From Gammaproteobacteria bacterium (GTDB lineage: Bacteria; Pseudomonadota; Gammaproteobacteria; Pseudomonadales; Azotimanducaceae), in contig JAPPAV010000073.1 in the NCBI GenBank assembly GCA_026705345.1, forward strand, positions 22,940 through 86,939: a stretch of DNA of 64,000 nucleotides, read 5' to 3'. The position numbers and the translations under genes were made by a program. Below the pieces are notes generated by a model. It searched no databases, had not been told where the DNA came from, and saw only the letters and a list, made by a program, of their open reading frames with translations. Positions 16,619-25,785 of this stretch are shown piece by piece. Position 1 is the stretch's first letter, and the number at the start of each line of letters is the position of its first letter.

Positions 16619-19600
16619 ATGACAGACAACGCGCCAAAGAGCATCTTCGCGATCTTCGCGCTGGGTGCGTGGTGTGCCGGCGCGGAGCCTCGAATCGAGT
16701 CCTTCTCGCCGAGCGGCTACACGAAGGATGCAAGCCAGGTCGCGGTCCGCTTTTCCGAGCCAATGGTCGCGCTCGGCGACCCCGACACGACGGACCCGTT
16801 CGCGATGGCGTGCGATGTGCCCGGCAACGGCCGCTGGATCGACGAACGCCACTGGGTCTACGACTTCGCCTACGACGTCCCCGGTGCGGAACGTTGCCGC
16901 TTCACGCTGCGCCGCAGGGTCCGGACGCTGGCCGGAGAACCGGTTAGCGGCGCGCGCGAGTACTCCTTTCACACCGGGGGGCCGGGCATCATCGACGAGC
17001 CCCTGGCAAGTACCGACAGATGGCACCCGCGGATCGACGAGCGTCAAGTGTTCCTGCTGGCGCTCGATGCCGACGTCGACGCCGGCTCGATCCGCCGACA
17101 CGGCTACTGCCGGACCCAGCGGGAGCGACACATCGCCGTGGATGTTGTCACCGGCGCGGAACGCGATGCGATTCTCGACGCGCTGCCGGCAAGGTTCGTC
17201 AGCGGACTCGTGGAGTCCGCTAGTACGCATTTGCCGCGGGGCGATGGCGCGACGCTCCGGAATCGGGCCCTACGGCGCATCGTGGCAGTCCGCTGCATGG
17301 AGACGCTGTCGGCCGGCGCCAGAGTCCGACTAGTCTGGGGTGCGGGAGTGGCCAGCCCAGACGGCGTCGTCAATCCGACCGCCGAGAGTCACTTCTTCCG
17401 CGTCCGTCCAGCATTCACGGCGCGGCCAATCTGCTCAGCGCGCCTCGACGGCACCTGCGTAGGCTCGATCCGGGTCGCGTTCTCCGCAATGGTGGAACGC
17501 GAGGTCGCGGGGCGCGTTCGCCTCGTGGACGCCGGAGGCGTCGAATTGCCCACTGTCGTTGCGGATGCACTGCATGTCGAGCAGGTGGAATTCGAGGGGA
17601 CCATCGCCGAGGCCAGTTCCTACCAAGTGAAACTTACCGGGCCATTGGTGGACATCGACGGCCGAGGGCTGGCCAACGAGGCCGACTTCCCCCTGGCTGT
17701 CGAGACCGGCACGCCTCCCACGCACGGCACGTTCGGCCACGGAATGATCATCGTGCCACCCGGTCCGGACGCCTCGGCGCCGGGCCTTTTCTACCGTCCC
17801 CCGCGAACTCTGCATGGACGTCGGCTTGCGGTTACCGACGAAAAAGACCTTAGCCGTTGGCTTCAGCAGATCGAGGACGCCCGCGAACGACAGAGTCGCT
17901 GGGGCGGCCGCGAGACGCCGCTCCTCGGGGAGGATGAGCCGGGGACGGCTCCGTTTGAATTGGCGTTCCACGAACAAGACGCTGCCTTTCAAACCGCCGA
18001 CGTGCCGCTGGCCGGTCAAGGGCTGCAAATCCTGGAGCTCGTGCTGCCGCCCACGACGTCCATACCCGAACCCCGCTACGTCCTCGGCAAGGCCATCGCC
18101 ACCCGTCTCGACGTGCACTTCAAGCTCGGTCGCGAGTCGTCGCTGGTCTGGGTGACCAGTCTCGCCGACGGTCGACCGGTCGCCGACGCCGAATTGGCGA
18201 TCACGGATGGCTGCACGGGAGCTTCCCTCTGGCGCGACCGCAGCGACCCGGACGGGTTGGGCCGGGTTTCCATTGCCCTACCAACCATCGAGGGCTGTTC
18301 ACGCCCCCACTACCTCGCCTCGGCCCGCAAGGATGCCGACTACGGGTTCGTCGCCCTCCCGACCGAGCATTGGCAGTACGAGGAGGGAAACCGTTCGCTC
18401 AAGGGCCACACCATCGTCGACCGCTCCCTGTTCCAGCCGGGCGAGACCGTATCCATGAAACACATCGTCCGATTGGCAACAGCCGACGGCTTCGCGTTGC
18501 CCGACCCCTCGATGAGATCTGGTCAATTGTCGATCCGCCACGAGACCCGGGGCGAGGTGCATAGCAAGGCCGTCGATCTCGACGCGAACGGAACGGCCAC
18601 CAGCACGTTCGAGCTACCCGAGACTGCGTCGCTTGGCCACTACGACATCGCGCTACGCGTCGCCGAAACGGACCTGACGACCGCTCGATTCCGGGTTGAA
18701 CGGTTCCGCGTCGCCACGCTTCGCGCGAAAGTCACGACGCCGGTCGAGCCGATCATCGCCCCGTCGTCCATACCGCTCGACCTGGACGTACAGCATCTTT
18801 CCGGAGGCGGTGTCTCGAAACTACCCGTGACGGTGCGGACTGCCTTCCACCGATCGCACAACGATGACTTCGGGGATCGCGGGACACCTGCGCGCAGCGA
18901 AACCCGTACCGTCAGGGAGACGTTGGACGGGTCCGGGAAGGCACGCCTGGAAGTCGGGGACGTGCCCGAATCCCAGGATCGCGTCTCGCTGCGGGTGGAG
19001 ATGGACTACCGGGACAACAACGGCCAGATTAGGACGGCATCGAACCGGATCAGCATCTGGCCAGCGGCATTTCGACTCAGAGTCAATGTCGGCGGTTTCG
19101 CGACTTCGCAAGCCGGCGACCCGGTGGCTGGATCGTCGCCGCAGCCCGTCGCCCGTATTCGGGCCCTCGACACGGCGGGATCGCCTGTCGCCGGGATTGC
19201 CGTCGAAGCCGACTTCGTGATGGGTACCAACTACTCGCTGGACGAGCGACTGCCCGGCGGCTTTCGTGATCTCCGCTCAATGAGGGACCGGCAAGTGGAA
19301 GGCACCTGTTCGGGAGTCACGGACGCCGACGGCACCTTGGCGTGCCGCATTCCCGCGCACCTGACCGAGTTCGAAGAGCACACCAGCGGCGGTTCCGTGC
19401 ACGCCGTGGTACGGGCAACCGCACGCGACGAACGGGGACGCACCACTCGTACGTCGGCTCGAATCTATCCGAGGCGTCGCGATGGCATCCTCAGCGTCGA
19501 GGGCGACCGCGCGTTCGCTCCCGGCGAAACCGTACCGATCCGGCTGTCCGTTCCGTTCGGGCAGGCGAACGCCTTGGTGAGCGTCGAGCGTGAAGGCGTC

Positions 19601-22207
19601 TTGGACGCGTTCGTCGTGCAGTTGAGCGGACCGCGAACCATCAACCTGCCGGTACTCCCGAACTACGCACCGAATATCCAGGTCTCCGCATTGGCCATCG
19701 CGACCGCGGAACCGAATACCGGGGGCGGATTGCCGAGCACACTTGAAACGATTGGCAACCGGGCGCGAGTGGACCTGGCGTCGCGGCTGCCCGACAAGGC
19801 GAGCGGCAGCATCCCGATCCGGGTGGGCAAGGCGGCAAACACGCTCCATGTCGGGGTGGAAACCGATCGGGACTCGTACCGAACACGGGACAACGCGCGT
19901 GTCCGGGTCACCGTTGAAGACCCCGACAAACGACCGGTTCGGGACGCCGAACTCGCCCTTTACGCCGTCGACGAGGGCCTGCTCGAGATTTGGCCCAACC
20001 GGTCCGCCAACATGCTCGACAGGATGCTCTTGCAACGCGCTATCGACGTTTCGTCACGGAGCGGTTCTGACGCGACGAGCGAGTCACTGTCGCTGCACAG
20101 CGTGGCGGAGGAGGGGCGTATCGGCCCCGGCTACTATCTGCCCCGCGGCGGGCCGGGCATTTGGTTTACTGTCTCTACGGGGGCTGGTCCCCGCCCCATC
20201 GCCAACGCATTTCGCCGGGAACACTTCGATCCGCTGCTGGTGTGGCGGGGACGACTCGCAGTGGATGACAACGGCAACGCCGAGATCGACATCCCGTTGA
20301 ACGACCTCGTGACGTCCTTCCGTATCGTCGCGATCGCCACCGCCGGCGCCCACCTGTTCGGCACCGGCGAAGCCACGATCCGCACCACCCAGGATCTCGT
20401 CCTGCACGACGCCTTGCCGCCCGTCGTCCGGGAGGGAGACTCCTTCCACGCAGCTTTCACCGTGCGCAATGCGTCCGATGTCCCTCAACGCCTCGAGGTG
20501 ACCGCCCAAGCCGAAGGTCTGCCCAAGCTCAGGCCACGTACGTTAACCCTTCCGGCCAACGCCTCGGACGAGGTCTCTTGGCGGGTTAGGGTACCCGCTG
20601 GCGTCGGTGGACTGGACTGGGACGTGAGCGCTCGGTCGGATTCCGCGAACGATCGCCTGGGAACGCGCCAGACCGTAGAGCCCGAAGTGTCCGTTCGCGT
20701 CCAGCAGGCAACGCTCGTGCACCTCGATCGGCAATTGGACTTCCCCGTGGCACCGCCCGCCAACGCGCTACCCGACCGGGGAGGCGTGGCCGTGTCGTTG
20801 CAGCCAAGCATCGCCGGGGGCCTCGGCACCATGCGCGAATACATGGCCGAGCTTCCCCACACCTCCTTGGAGCGGCGCGTGTCCGCCGCCGTCGCGCTCA
20901 ACGACGCCGAAAGGTGGTCGGCGGTGACTGCAAACCTCGAAACATGGATGGACGAGGACGGGTTGCTGAGGTTCTTTCCGAGCGACCGTCTGGCCGGATC
21001 GCCCGTGCTAACCGCCTACGTGCTCGCAATGGCGGATGCCAACGGTTGGACGGTGCCGGAACATCCTCGCGCCCAACTACTCTCGGGCCTCCAACGCTAC
21101 CTCGGCAACGAGATTGTCCGGCACGAACCGTTCCCGCGTGCCCCGCCGAGCTTGGCGCGACTCAGCGCACTCGCCGCCCTTGCACGCCACGGCGGCGTCG
21201 AGCCCGACATGCTCATCGACTTCGAACCCAACCTCGAGTTGCTCCCCACCTCGTCGCTCATGGATTGGATCGACACCCTCCAACGCGTGGTTCCCTCGCA
21301 CCCGGACCTGGCCACCGCCAAGGCCATCCTGCGGTCGCGGCTGAACCTGCAGGGGACGTCGCTCGCCTTCTCCACCGAGGACCGGGACAGGCTCTGGTGG
21401 CTCATGGTGTCCACCGACGGCAACGCCGCCCGTGCCATCGCGACGCTCCTCGGGGATCCCGATTGGCATGCCGATATGCCACGCATGATGCGGGGTCTGG
21501 TCGGACGCCAACAGCGCGGTCGTTGGGACACTACCGTGGCCAACGCCTGGGGGGCGGTGGCGACGGCCCGGTTTGCCGCAGCATTCGAGAATTCACCCGT
21601 GTCGGGTACCAGCCTGGTGGAGATGGGCGCGGAGAAGCACCGGCCGGTATGGCAGCCTACCGGCCCGCCCGCCCGGGTCGATATGCCCTGGGCCGCCGGG
21701 AATACGTTGACCCTCCGCCACGAAGGCGCCGGTGCGCCTTGGGGTTTCGTGGAGTTGCGCGCGGCCGTGCCCCTGCGCGTAGCCGTGTCGCGCGGCTACC
21801 GCATCGCGAGAACCGTGGAGGCCGAGGGGAAGAGACGCCGCGGCTGGCGGCGTGGCGACATCGCGCATGTCGAGCTGGCAATCGATGCCGACCGCGATAT
21901 GACCTGGGTCGTGGTCGAGGACGCCCTGCCGCCCGGCGCCGTCGTTCTCGGCAGCGGCCTTGGCGGCGACGCGGCCATGCTCGAGGACAGCTACCAACGG
22001 GGCGACCGGTGGCCCGTGTTCACGGAACGCGGGTTCGACAGCTACCGGGCGTATTTCCGCTACGTTCCCAAGGGAAGAACCACCCTGCGCTACAGCGTCC
22101 GGTACAACACCGCCGGCACGTTCCGATTGCCGCCGACCCGGGTGGAAGCCATGTACGCACCGGAAGTGTACGCCGAGCAGCCGATCGCACCTCTCACCAT
22201 CCGCTGA
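16619..22207 (+). CDS. Alpha-2-macroglobulin family protein, copy 1 (thioester lost)
   Basis: A 1862-aa bacterial A2M of the YfhM/YfaS type with ATG 16619, 4 bp after the acyltransferase gene. A Sec signal peptide is followed by PRIESFSPSGYTKDA; no lipobox is seen, so it is probably soluble in the periplasm or secreted. It has an N-terminal Ig-like domain (about 25-120), a long run of macroglobulin beta domains, a variable bait-like segment (about 1120-1205), the A2M core domain from about 1206, the helical thioester domain and a C-terminal beta domain with DMTWVVVEDALPPGAVVLGS. At the thioester position the sequence is TSLERR: Ser1416 replaces Cys and Arg1419 replaces Gln, so no thioester can form. 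E. coli YfaS is likewise thioester-less. It may trap proteases non-covalently or serve a structural role. Confidence 0.92.
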   Translation: MTDNAPKSIFAIFALGAWCAGAEPRIESFSPSGYTKDASQVAVRFSEPMVALGDPDTTDPFAMACDVPGNGRWIDERHWVYDFAYDVPGAERCRFTLRRRVRTLAGEPVSGAREYSFHTGGPGIIDEPLASTDRWHPRIDERQVFLLALDADVDAGSIRRHGYCRTQRERHIAVDVVTGAERDAILDALPARFVSGLVESASTHLPRGDGATLRNRALRRIVAVRCMETLSAGARVRLVWGAGVASPDGVVNPTAESHFFRVRPAFTARPICSARLDGTCVGSIRVAFSAMVEREVAGRVRLVDAGGVELPTVVADALHVEQVEFEGTIAEASSYQVKLTGPLVDIDGRGLANEADFPLAVETGTPPTHGTFGHGMIIVPPGPDASAPGLFYRPPRTLHGRRLAVTDEKDLSRWLQQIEDARERQSRWGGRETPLLGEDEPGTAPFELAFHEQDAAFQTADVPLAGQGLQILELVLPPTTSIPEPRYVLGKAIATRLDVHFKLGRESSLVWVTSLADGRPVADAELAITDGCTGASLWRDRSDPDGLGRVSIALPTIEGCSRPHYLASARKDADYGFVALPTEHWQYEEGNRSLKGHTIVDRSLFQPGETVSMKHIVRLATADGFALPDPSMRSGQLSIRHETRGEVHSKAVDLDANGTATSTFELPETASLGHYDIALRVAETDLTTARFRVERFRVATLRAKVTTPVEPIIAPSSIPLDLDVQHLSGGGVSKLPVTVRTAFHRSHNDDFGDRGTPARSETRTVRETLDGSGKARLEVGDVPESQDRVSLRVEMDYRDNNGQIRTASNRISIWPAAFRLRVNVGGFATSQAGDPVAGSSPQPVARIRALDTAGSPVAGIAVEADFVMGTNYSLDERLPGGFRDLRSMRDRQVEGTCSGVTDADGTLACRIPAHLTEFEEHTSGGSVHAVVRATARDERGRTTRTSARIYPRRRDGILSVEGDRAFAPGETVPIRLSVPFGQANALVSVEREGVLDAFVVQLSGPRTINLPVLPNYAPNIQVSALAIATAEPNTGGGLPSTLETIGNRARVDLASRLPDKASGSIPIRVGKAANTLHVGVETDRDSYRTRDNARVRVTVEDPDKRPVRDAELALYAVDEGLLEIWPNRSANMLDRMLLQRAIDVSSRSGSDATSESLSLHSVAEEGRIGPGYYLPRGGPGIWFTVSTGAGPRPIANAFRREHFDPLLVWRGRLAVDDNGNAEIDIPLNDLVTSFRIVAIATAGAHLFGTGEATIRTTQDLVLHDALPPVVREGDSFHAAFTVRNASDVPQRLEVTAQAEGLPKLRPRTLTLPANASDEVSWRVRVPAGVGGLDWDVSARSDSANDRLGTRQTVEPEVSVRVQQATLVHLDRQLDFPVAPPANALPDRGGVAVSLQPSIAGGLGTMREYMAELPHTSLERRVSAAVALNDAERWSAVTANLETWMDEDGLLRFFPSDRLAGSPVLTAYVLAMADANGWTVPEHPRAQLLSGLQRYLGNEIVRHEPFPRAPPSLARLSALAALARHGGVEPDMLIDFEPNLELLPTSSLMDWIDTLQRVVPSHPDLATAKAILRSRLNLQGTSLAFSTEDRDRLWWLMVSTDGNAARAIATLLGDPDWHADMPRMMRGLVGRQQRGRWDTTVANAWGAVATARFAAAFENSPVSGTSLVEMGAEKHRPVWQPTGPPARVDMPWAAGNTLTLRHEGAGAPWGFVELRAAVPLRVAVSRGYRIARTVEAEGKRRRGWRRGDIAHVELAIDADRDMTWVVVEDALPPGAVVLGSGLGGDAAMLEDSYQRGDRWPVFTERGFDSYRAYFRYVPKGRTTLRYSVRYNTAGTFRLPPTRVEAMYAPEVYAEQPIAPLTIR

Positions 22208-22253
22208 CTGCCAACCACACGTTCAGCGATCACATCAGCTGGGGTCCTGGTGT

Positions 22254-23327
22254 CTACGAAGGCGCGCCTGTGCGTACCGCGACAGACTTGATGAGCGCCT
22301 GTACGCCAATCCCCGCTGCGAGCGCCAGTTCGTCCACCGAGCGCCGTGTGACGCGCGCAAGGAGGAACTGATCGCCGCACCGCACGCGCGCCAGCGCCGA
22401 GTCGCCCTGGTCGTCGATCGCATCGACGATGCCATCGACGCGGTTGAGGATGCTCATCCGGTCGATGGGAGTCGTCGCCAGGCTGACGTCCCGGGCCGGA
22501 ATGTGGAGAAGGATGCGCGGGCCTGCGGCGGACAGATCCCCGCGCACATACAGCGAAGACGTGCCTAAAACCAGTTCAGACAGCCGATAGCGCGGATCGT
22601 AGGCCTTGAACCGGCAGCTGACCACCGCGCCTGCTTCGTCCCCCAGGGAGGGCGTCGTGAACGACGTGGAAAACTCCCCCACCGAGTCCACCCGCGACAC
22701 CTCGCCATCGACAGCCACCATGACCTGGTCGGCCATGGTCAGCACCTCTGCCAAGGTGTGGGACACGTAGATGATGGGTACGTCGTGGCGACGGCACAGG
22801 CGCGCAAGGTAGGGCGCGATTTCGCGTCTAGACGCCGAATCCAGGGCCGACATCGGCTCGTCGAACAGCCAGAGCTTGGCCGGTGACAGCAGCGTCCGTC
22901 CGAGCGCAACGCGTTGACGCTGACCGCCCGAGAGTTCCCGGGGGTATTGACCCAGAAGCGGCGCCAAGTCCAGGAAGTCCACGACCTCATCGAATCCGAG
23001 ACGTACACCTGGCCGTCTGGCATGCGCCGCGAAGGTCAGGTTGCTGCGCGCGTCTAGGTGCGGAAACAACCGGGCTTCCTGGAATACCGTACCGACCGGA
23101 CGACGGTGCGCGGCGAGGGTCGGGGAAGCGCCTTGCCAAGTGTCCCCATCGACCTCGACGGTCACGACCGCGTCGGGCTCGAACCCGGCGACCACACGGA
23201 GCAGCGTCGACTTGCCGGAACCGGAAACGCCCACCAGGGCCGCGACCCCATCGAGGTCCACGTCGAGGTCCGCCCGCAACCGGAATCCGGTGTCGCGGAC
23301 CAACTCGCCGTTTACCTTGAGCCTCAT
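22254..23327 (-). CDS. modC: Molybdate ABC transporter ATP-binding protein
   Basis: A 357-aa ATPase. Walker A is GVSGSGKST, the signature is LSGGQRQRVALGR, Walker B is LWLFDEPMSALD and the switch His is in YVSHTLAEV. The C-terminal part (about 290-357, IPARDVSLAT onward) is the TOBE-type molybdate-binding domain found in ModC. ATG 23327 overlaps the modB stop by 4 bp. With ModB and ModA it imports molybdate for molybdopterin enzymes. The frame is open far upstream, but that part is the shadow of modB. Confidence 0.93.
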   Translation of the reverse strand: MRLKVNGELVRDTGFRLRADLDVDLDGVAALVGVSGSGKSTLLRVVAGFEPDAVVTVEVDGDTWQGASPTLAAHRRPVGTVFQEARLFPHLDARSNLTFAAHARRPGVRLGFDEVVDFLDLAPLLGQYPRELSGGQRQRVALGRTLLSPAKLWLFDEPMSALDSASRREIAPYLARLCRRHDVPIIYVSHTLAEVLTMADQVMVAVDGEVSRVDSVGEFSTSFTTPSLGDEAGAVVSCRFKAYDPRYRLSELVLGTSSLYVRGDLSAAGPRILLHIPARDVSLATTPIDRMSILNRVDGIVDAIDDQGDSALARVRCGDQFLLARVTRRSVDELALAAGIGVQALIKSVAVRTGAPS

Positions 23328-23992
23328 GGAACGCGCAGCCAACGATAGGTGAACGTCAACACCACCAGCGAGAACACGAGCAGCGAAGCGGCGATTACAT
23401 GCGCACCGACGTAGTCCAGCATCTCGACCCGGTCGAACAGCGCGATGGACAACACGCGGGTCTCGCCCGGAATGTTGCCGCCGATCATGAGCACGATGCC
23501 GAACTCGCCCACCGTGTGCGCGAATCCAAGTACGCCGGCTGCAACGAGGGCCTTCTTGTGCATCGGGAGAACCAAGCGCAGGAACCGGGTTGCCGGGGCG
23601 ACCCCTAGACTGGCGGCAGCTTCCAGCAGATGGCCGTCCGTTGTGCGGAACGCCGACGCCAAGGGTCCGGTAACGAACGGCAAGGAGTAGATGATCGAAC
23701 CGATCACCAACCCGGTGAAGGTGAAGGCAAGCGGTGCACCCGCGAGGGCCTCGGCGATCGCGCCCAGAGGCCCGCTCGGCGCCATGGCAAGCAGCAGGTA
23801 GAAGCCCAACACCGTCGGCGGCAACACCAGTGGCAGCGCAACCAGGGCTTCCACCGGGGCCCGCCACTTGGAACGCGTTCGGGCAATCCACCAGGACAGC
23901 GGCGGCGAGGCGAGGAGCAGAATCGCCGTGGTGGTCGCCGCAAGCAGTCCCGTCACCCACGCCGCCTGCACGATGTCAGCAGTTGCCGCCAC
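23324..23992 (-). CDS. modB: Molybdate ABC transporter permease
   Basis: A 222-aa inner-membrane permease with about five membrane segments (TGLLAATTTAILLLASPP, ALVALPLVLPPTVLGFYLLL, and later ones). The cytoplasmic EAA loop that docks to the ATPase reads LEAAASLGVAPATRFLRLVLP without its last residue pairs altered, and LPPTVLGFYLL is typical of ModB. It starts with GTG 23992, which shares one base with the modA stop (TAGTG), and overlaps modC by 4 bp, so the three genes are translationally coupled. Confidence 0.92.
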   Translation of the reverse strand: MAATADIVQAAWVTGLLAATTTAILLLASPPLSWWIARTRSKWRAPVEALVALPLVLPPTVLGFYLLLAMAPSGPLGAIAEALAGAPLAFTFTGLVIGSIIYSLPFVTGPLASAFRTTDGHLLEAAASLGVAPATRFLRLVLPMHKKALVAAGVLGFAHTVGEFGIVLMIGGNIPGETRVLSIALFDRVEMLDYVGAHVIAASLLVFSLVVLTFTYRWLRVP

Positions 23993-24690
23993 TACCGGTA
24001 GCCGGCTTTCCGGATCAGGTGACGCGCCCGTTCGCTGCCGAGATAGTCCATGAACTCCTGGGCAGCCCGTTCATTGGGACCGGCGACGACAACCCCAACC
24101 TGCTCGATAGGCGTGTACAGATGCTCCGGAACCAGCCAATAGCGCTCGGGGGAGATGTCCTGGGCCACGACCTGGGCCATCGCCGCGAACGCGCCATCCA
24201 CCGCGCCACTGGCCGCGAAGTGGAACGCCTGGGCAACGTTTAGGGCATTGACCCGTTTCGACTCGGCACCCAGGCGGCGGATGGTCTCCAGCGCCGCACG
24301 GCCGTACGGCGCGGTCTCGGGATTGGCCAATGCCACGCGCTTGTCGGCTGCGAGCCAGTCCACTCCAGGTTCGCCGTGGTTGACAACCAGCACCAGTCGT
24401 CCGGTCGCGTAGTTGAACGGCGAATGTGCCCTCTCTTGGTCCACCAGGGATCTAGGCCGGGCGGCGTCGGCGGACAGGAAGACGTCGAACCTGCGCCCTT
24501 GGACGAGTTGTGCATAGAGCAGGCCCGATGAGCCGTAGGTGGCCGCGACCTCGCCGGGAAAGTCCGCCTTGAGACTCGCCAGCGCGCTCTGGAAGTTCGA
24601 CGCGACGGCGAGTTGCAGCGGCTCGCCGGCACCCGTCGGCGTCCACGCCATTGCGATGCCCGCGAGTATTCGAGTCAGCCAGCGTCCCAT
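23992..24690 (-). CDS. modA: Molybdate ABC transporter substrate-binding protein
   Basis: A 232-aa periplasmic protein with a signal peptide (GRWLTRILAGIAMAW, cleavage near GAGEP). The mature part has VAASNFQSALASL-like ligand loop residues (AVASNF), ATYGSSGLLYAQL, FDVFLSADAARPRSL, the hinge region ALANPETAPYGRAA and a C-terminal FMDYLGSERARHLIRKAGY, all typical of ModA. I chose ATG 24690, which gives a proper signal peptide; the frame opens earlier at 24741. It binds molybdate or tungstate and delivers it to ModBC. No ModE gene or molybdenum-cofactor riboswitch was seen nearby. Confidence 0.9.
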   Translation of the reverse strand: MGRWLTRILAGIAMAWTPTGAGEPLQLAVASNFQSALASLKADFPGEVAATYGSSGLLYAQLVQGRRFDVFLSADAARPRSLVDQERAHSPFNYATGRLVLVVNHGEPGVDWLAADKRVALANPETAPYGRAALETIRRLGAESKRVNALNVAQAFHFAASGAVDGAFAAMAQVVAQDISPERYWLVPEHLYTPIEQVGVVVAGPNERAAQEFMDYLGSERARHLIRKAGYR

Positions 24691-24761
24691 CCGGTGACTC
24701 TGCCAGCGCCAATCGGCTAACGCAAAAAGCCGCCAACGCAAGAGACCGGCAGCCTCCCGGG

Positions 24762-25058
24762 CTACCGCCCGCCTTGCGAGCGTTCAAGGGCGCGTTCGAA
24801 ACTCACCAGGCGGCGAATCAGCGAGTTGTAGCGGGCATGGGAATCCTCGACCCCGGACCGTCCGATGGCTTCGTAGAGGGCATGTTCAGGTTCCGCGGGC
24901 CATCCAGGCGCTTCGGGCACCGACAAGCCGGCGGCGCGCAGACGGCGTGCGCCGACCGCGACCAGAAGTGCTTCGACAGTGAACTCCCCCCGTTGCAGAT
25001 CGTCGATTCCCAGTGCGACCAGTTCCGCGCCGGGGAGTTCGTCCGGAACGCGGGTCAT
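24762..25058 (-). CDS. Small helical partner of the DUF6036 nucleotidyltransferase
   Basis: A 98-aa protein whose ATG 25058 overlaps the nucleotidyltransferase stop by 4 bp. The sequence is mostly helical, with VEALLVAVGARRLRAAGL in the centre and SHARYNSLIRRLVSFERALE near the end. I recall similar small proteins next to DUF6036 genes elsewhere, so this appears to be a conserved pair, but the function is not known to me. A toxin-antitoxin-like relation is possible and unproven. Confidence 0.7.
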   Translation of the reverse strand: MTRVPDELPGAELVALGIDDLQRGEFTVEALLVAVGARRLRAAGLSVPEAPGWPAEPEHALYEAIGRSGVEDSHARYNSLIRRLVSFERALERSQGGR

Positions 25059-25597
25059 CCCTGGGCCTCCCGCAACTCCGCTACCGCGGTGTGGACCCTG
25101 GCGCGGAACGTTCCGGGATCGACGGCCGGGTAGCGCAGCAAGCCCGGTTCGATGTTGGCAAGAAATCCCGGCAGGCGGTCGGGATCGATCAATCCGCGAG
25201 CGTGCATCGACGCGACATCCCGGCGGTCGAGATCGTGCCCGCGCTCGATCTTCGCCAACGCCTGGGCGTAGAAATCGTAGTGGAAGAAGTCGACCTGACC
25301 GTGGCGGACGATGTAGACGCTGCGGGCCCGCCAATCGGCCAGCGGCGGAATGAACTCGTCCGGCGCCGCCAACTCGACGTTGATGTCGAGCGCGTCCTTC
25401 GCACGGGCGATGGCTTCGAATGCACCCTGGGGCTCCGGATCCAACTTCAGGTCGACGTCCAGCGTGGTCTCGCGCCAACCGATCACCACCGCCGACGCGC
25501 CGCCCACGAGGTACACCCGCCCCGGTCCCCGGGTCTCTTCCCCGAGGCGCCGCATGAGCTGGCGCACCTTGGCGGCGTCGCTGCTTCCCCGGTGCAT
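25055..25597 (-). CDS. DUF6036-type nucleotidyltransferase
   Basis: A 180-aa protein with a minimal nucleotidyltransferase motif: VYLVGGASAVVIGWRETTLD followed by VDLKLDPE, the GG...DxD arrangement of the Pol-beta superfamily. Later segments ARSVYIVRHGQVDFFHYDFY and LAKIERGHDLDRRDVASM resemble DUF6036/AbiEii-like proteins. Possible roles are nucleotidylation of a protein or RNA. It heads a two-gene unit upstream of modA on the same strand, 71 bp away, and could be read through into modABC. Confidence 0.75.
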   Translation of the reverse strand: MHRGSSDAAKVRQLMRRLGEETRGPGRVYLVGGASAVVIGWRETTLDVDLKLDPEPQGAFEAIARAKDALDINVELAAPDEFIPPLADWRARSVYIVRHGQVDFFHYDFYAQALAKIERGHDLDRRDVASMHARGLIDPDRLPGFLANIEPGLLRYPAVDPGTFRARVHTAVAELREAQG

Positions 25598-25785
25598 GAG
25601 CGCTGGTTCGATCGATTCCGTGGTTCGAGTATGGGCGGCACCCGACCGGAGTCAAGGCACCCGGGTTCGCGGCTTTGGATGTCGGTCGAGGCCGGGTGCG
25701 TTCGCGTTTCGGAGCAGGTACTGTTCGGTGAACCCTTGCCGGTCGCGTTTCGCTAAACGGTGGGGCAGCGGATGCGGAAGTGACG

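Noticed and set aside
16619..16690. Lipoprotein signal in A2M copy 1 (Cys near residue 19)
   Set aside because: Residues before the Cys (LGAW) do not form a lipobox, and copies 2 and 3 lack one too; ordinary Sec signals fit better.
24691..24761. Molybdenum-cofactor riboswitch upstream of modA
   Set aside because: The 71-bp spacer is too short and shows no matching conserved helices.
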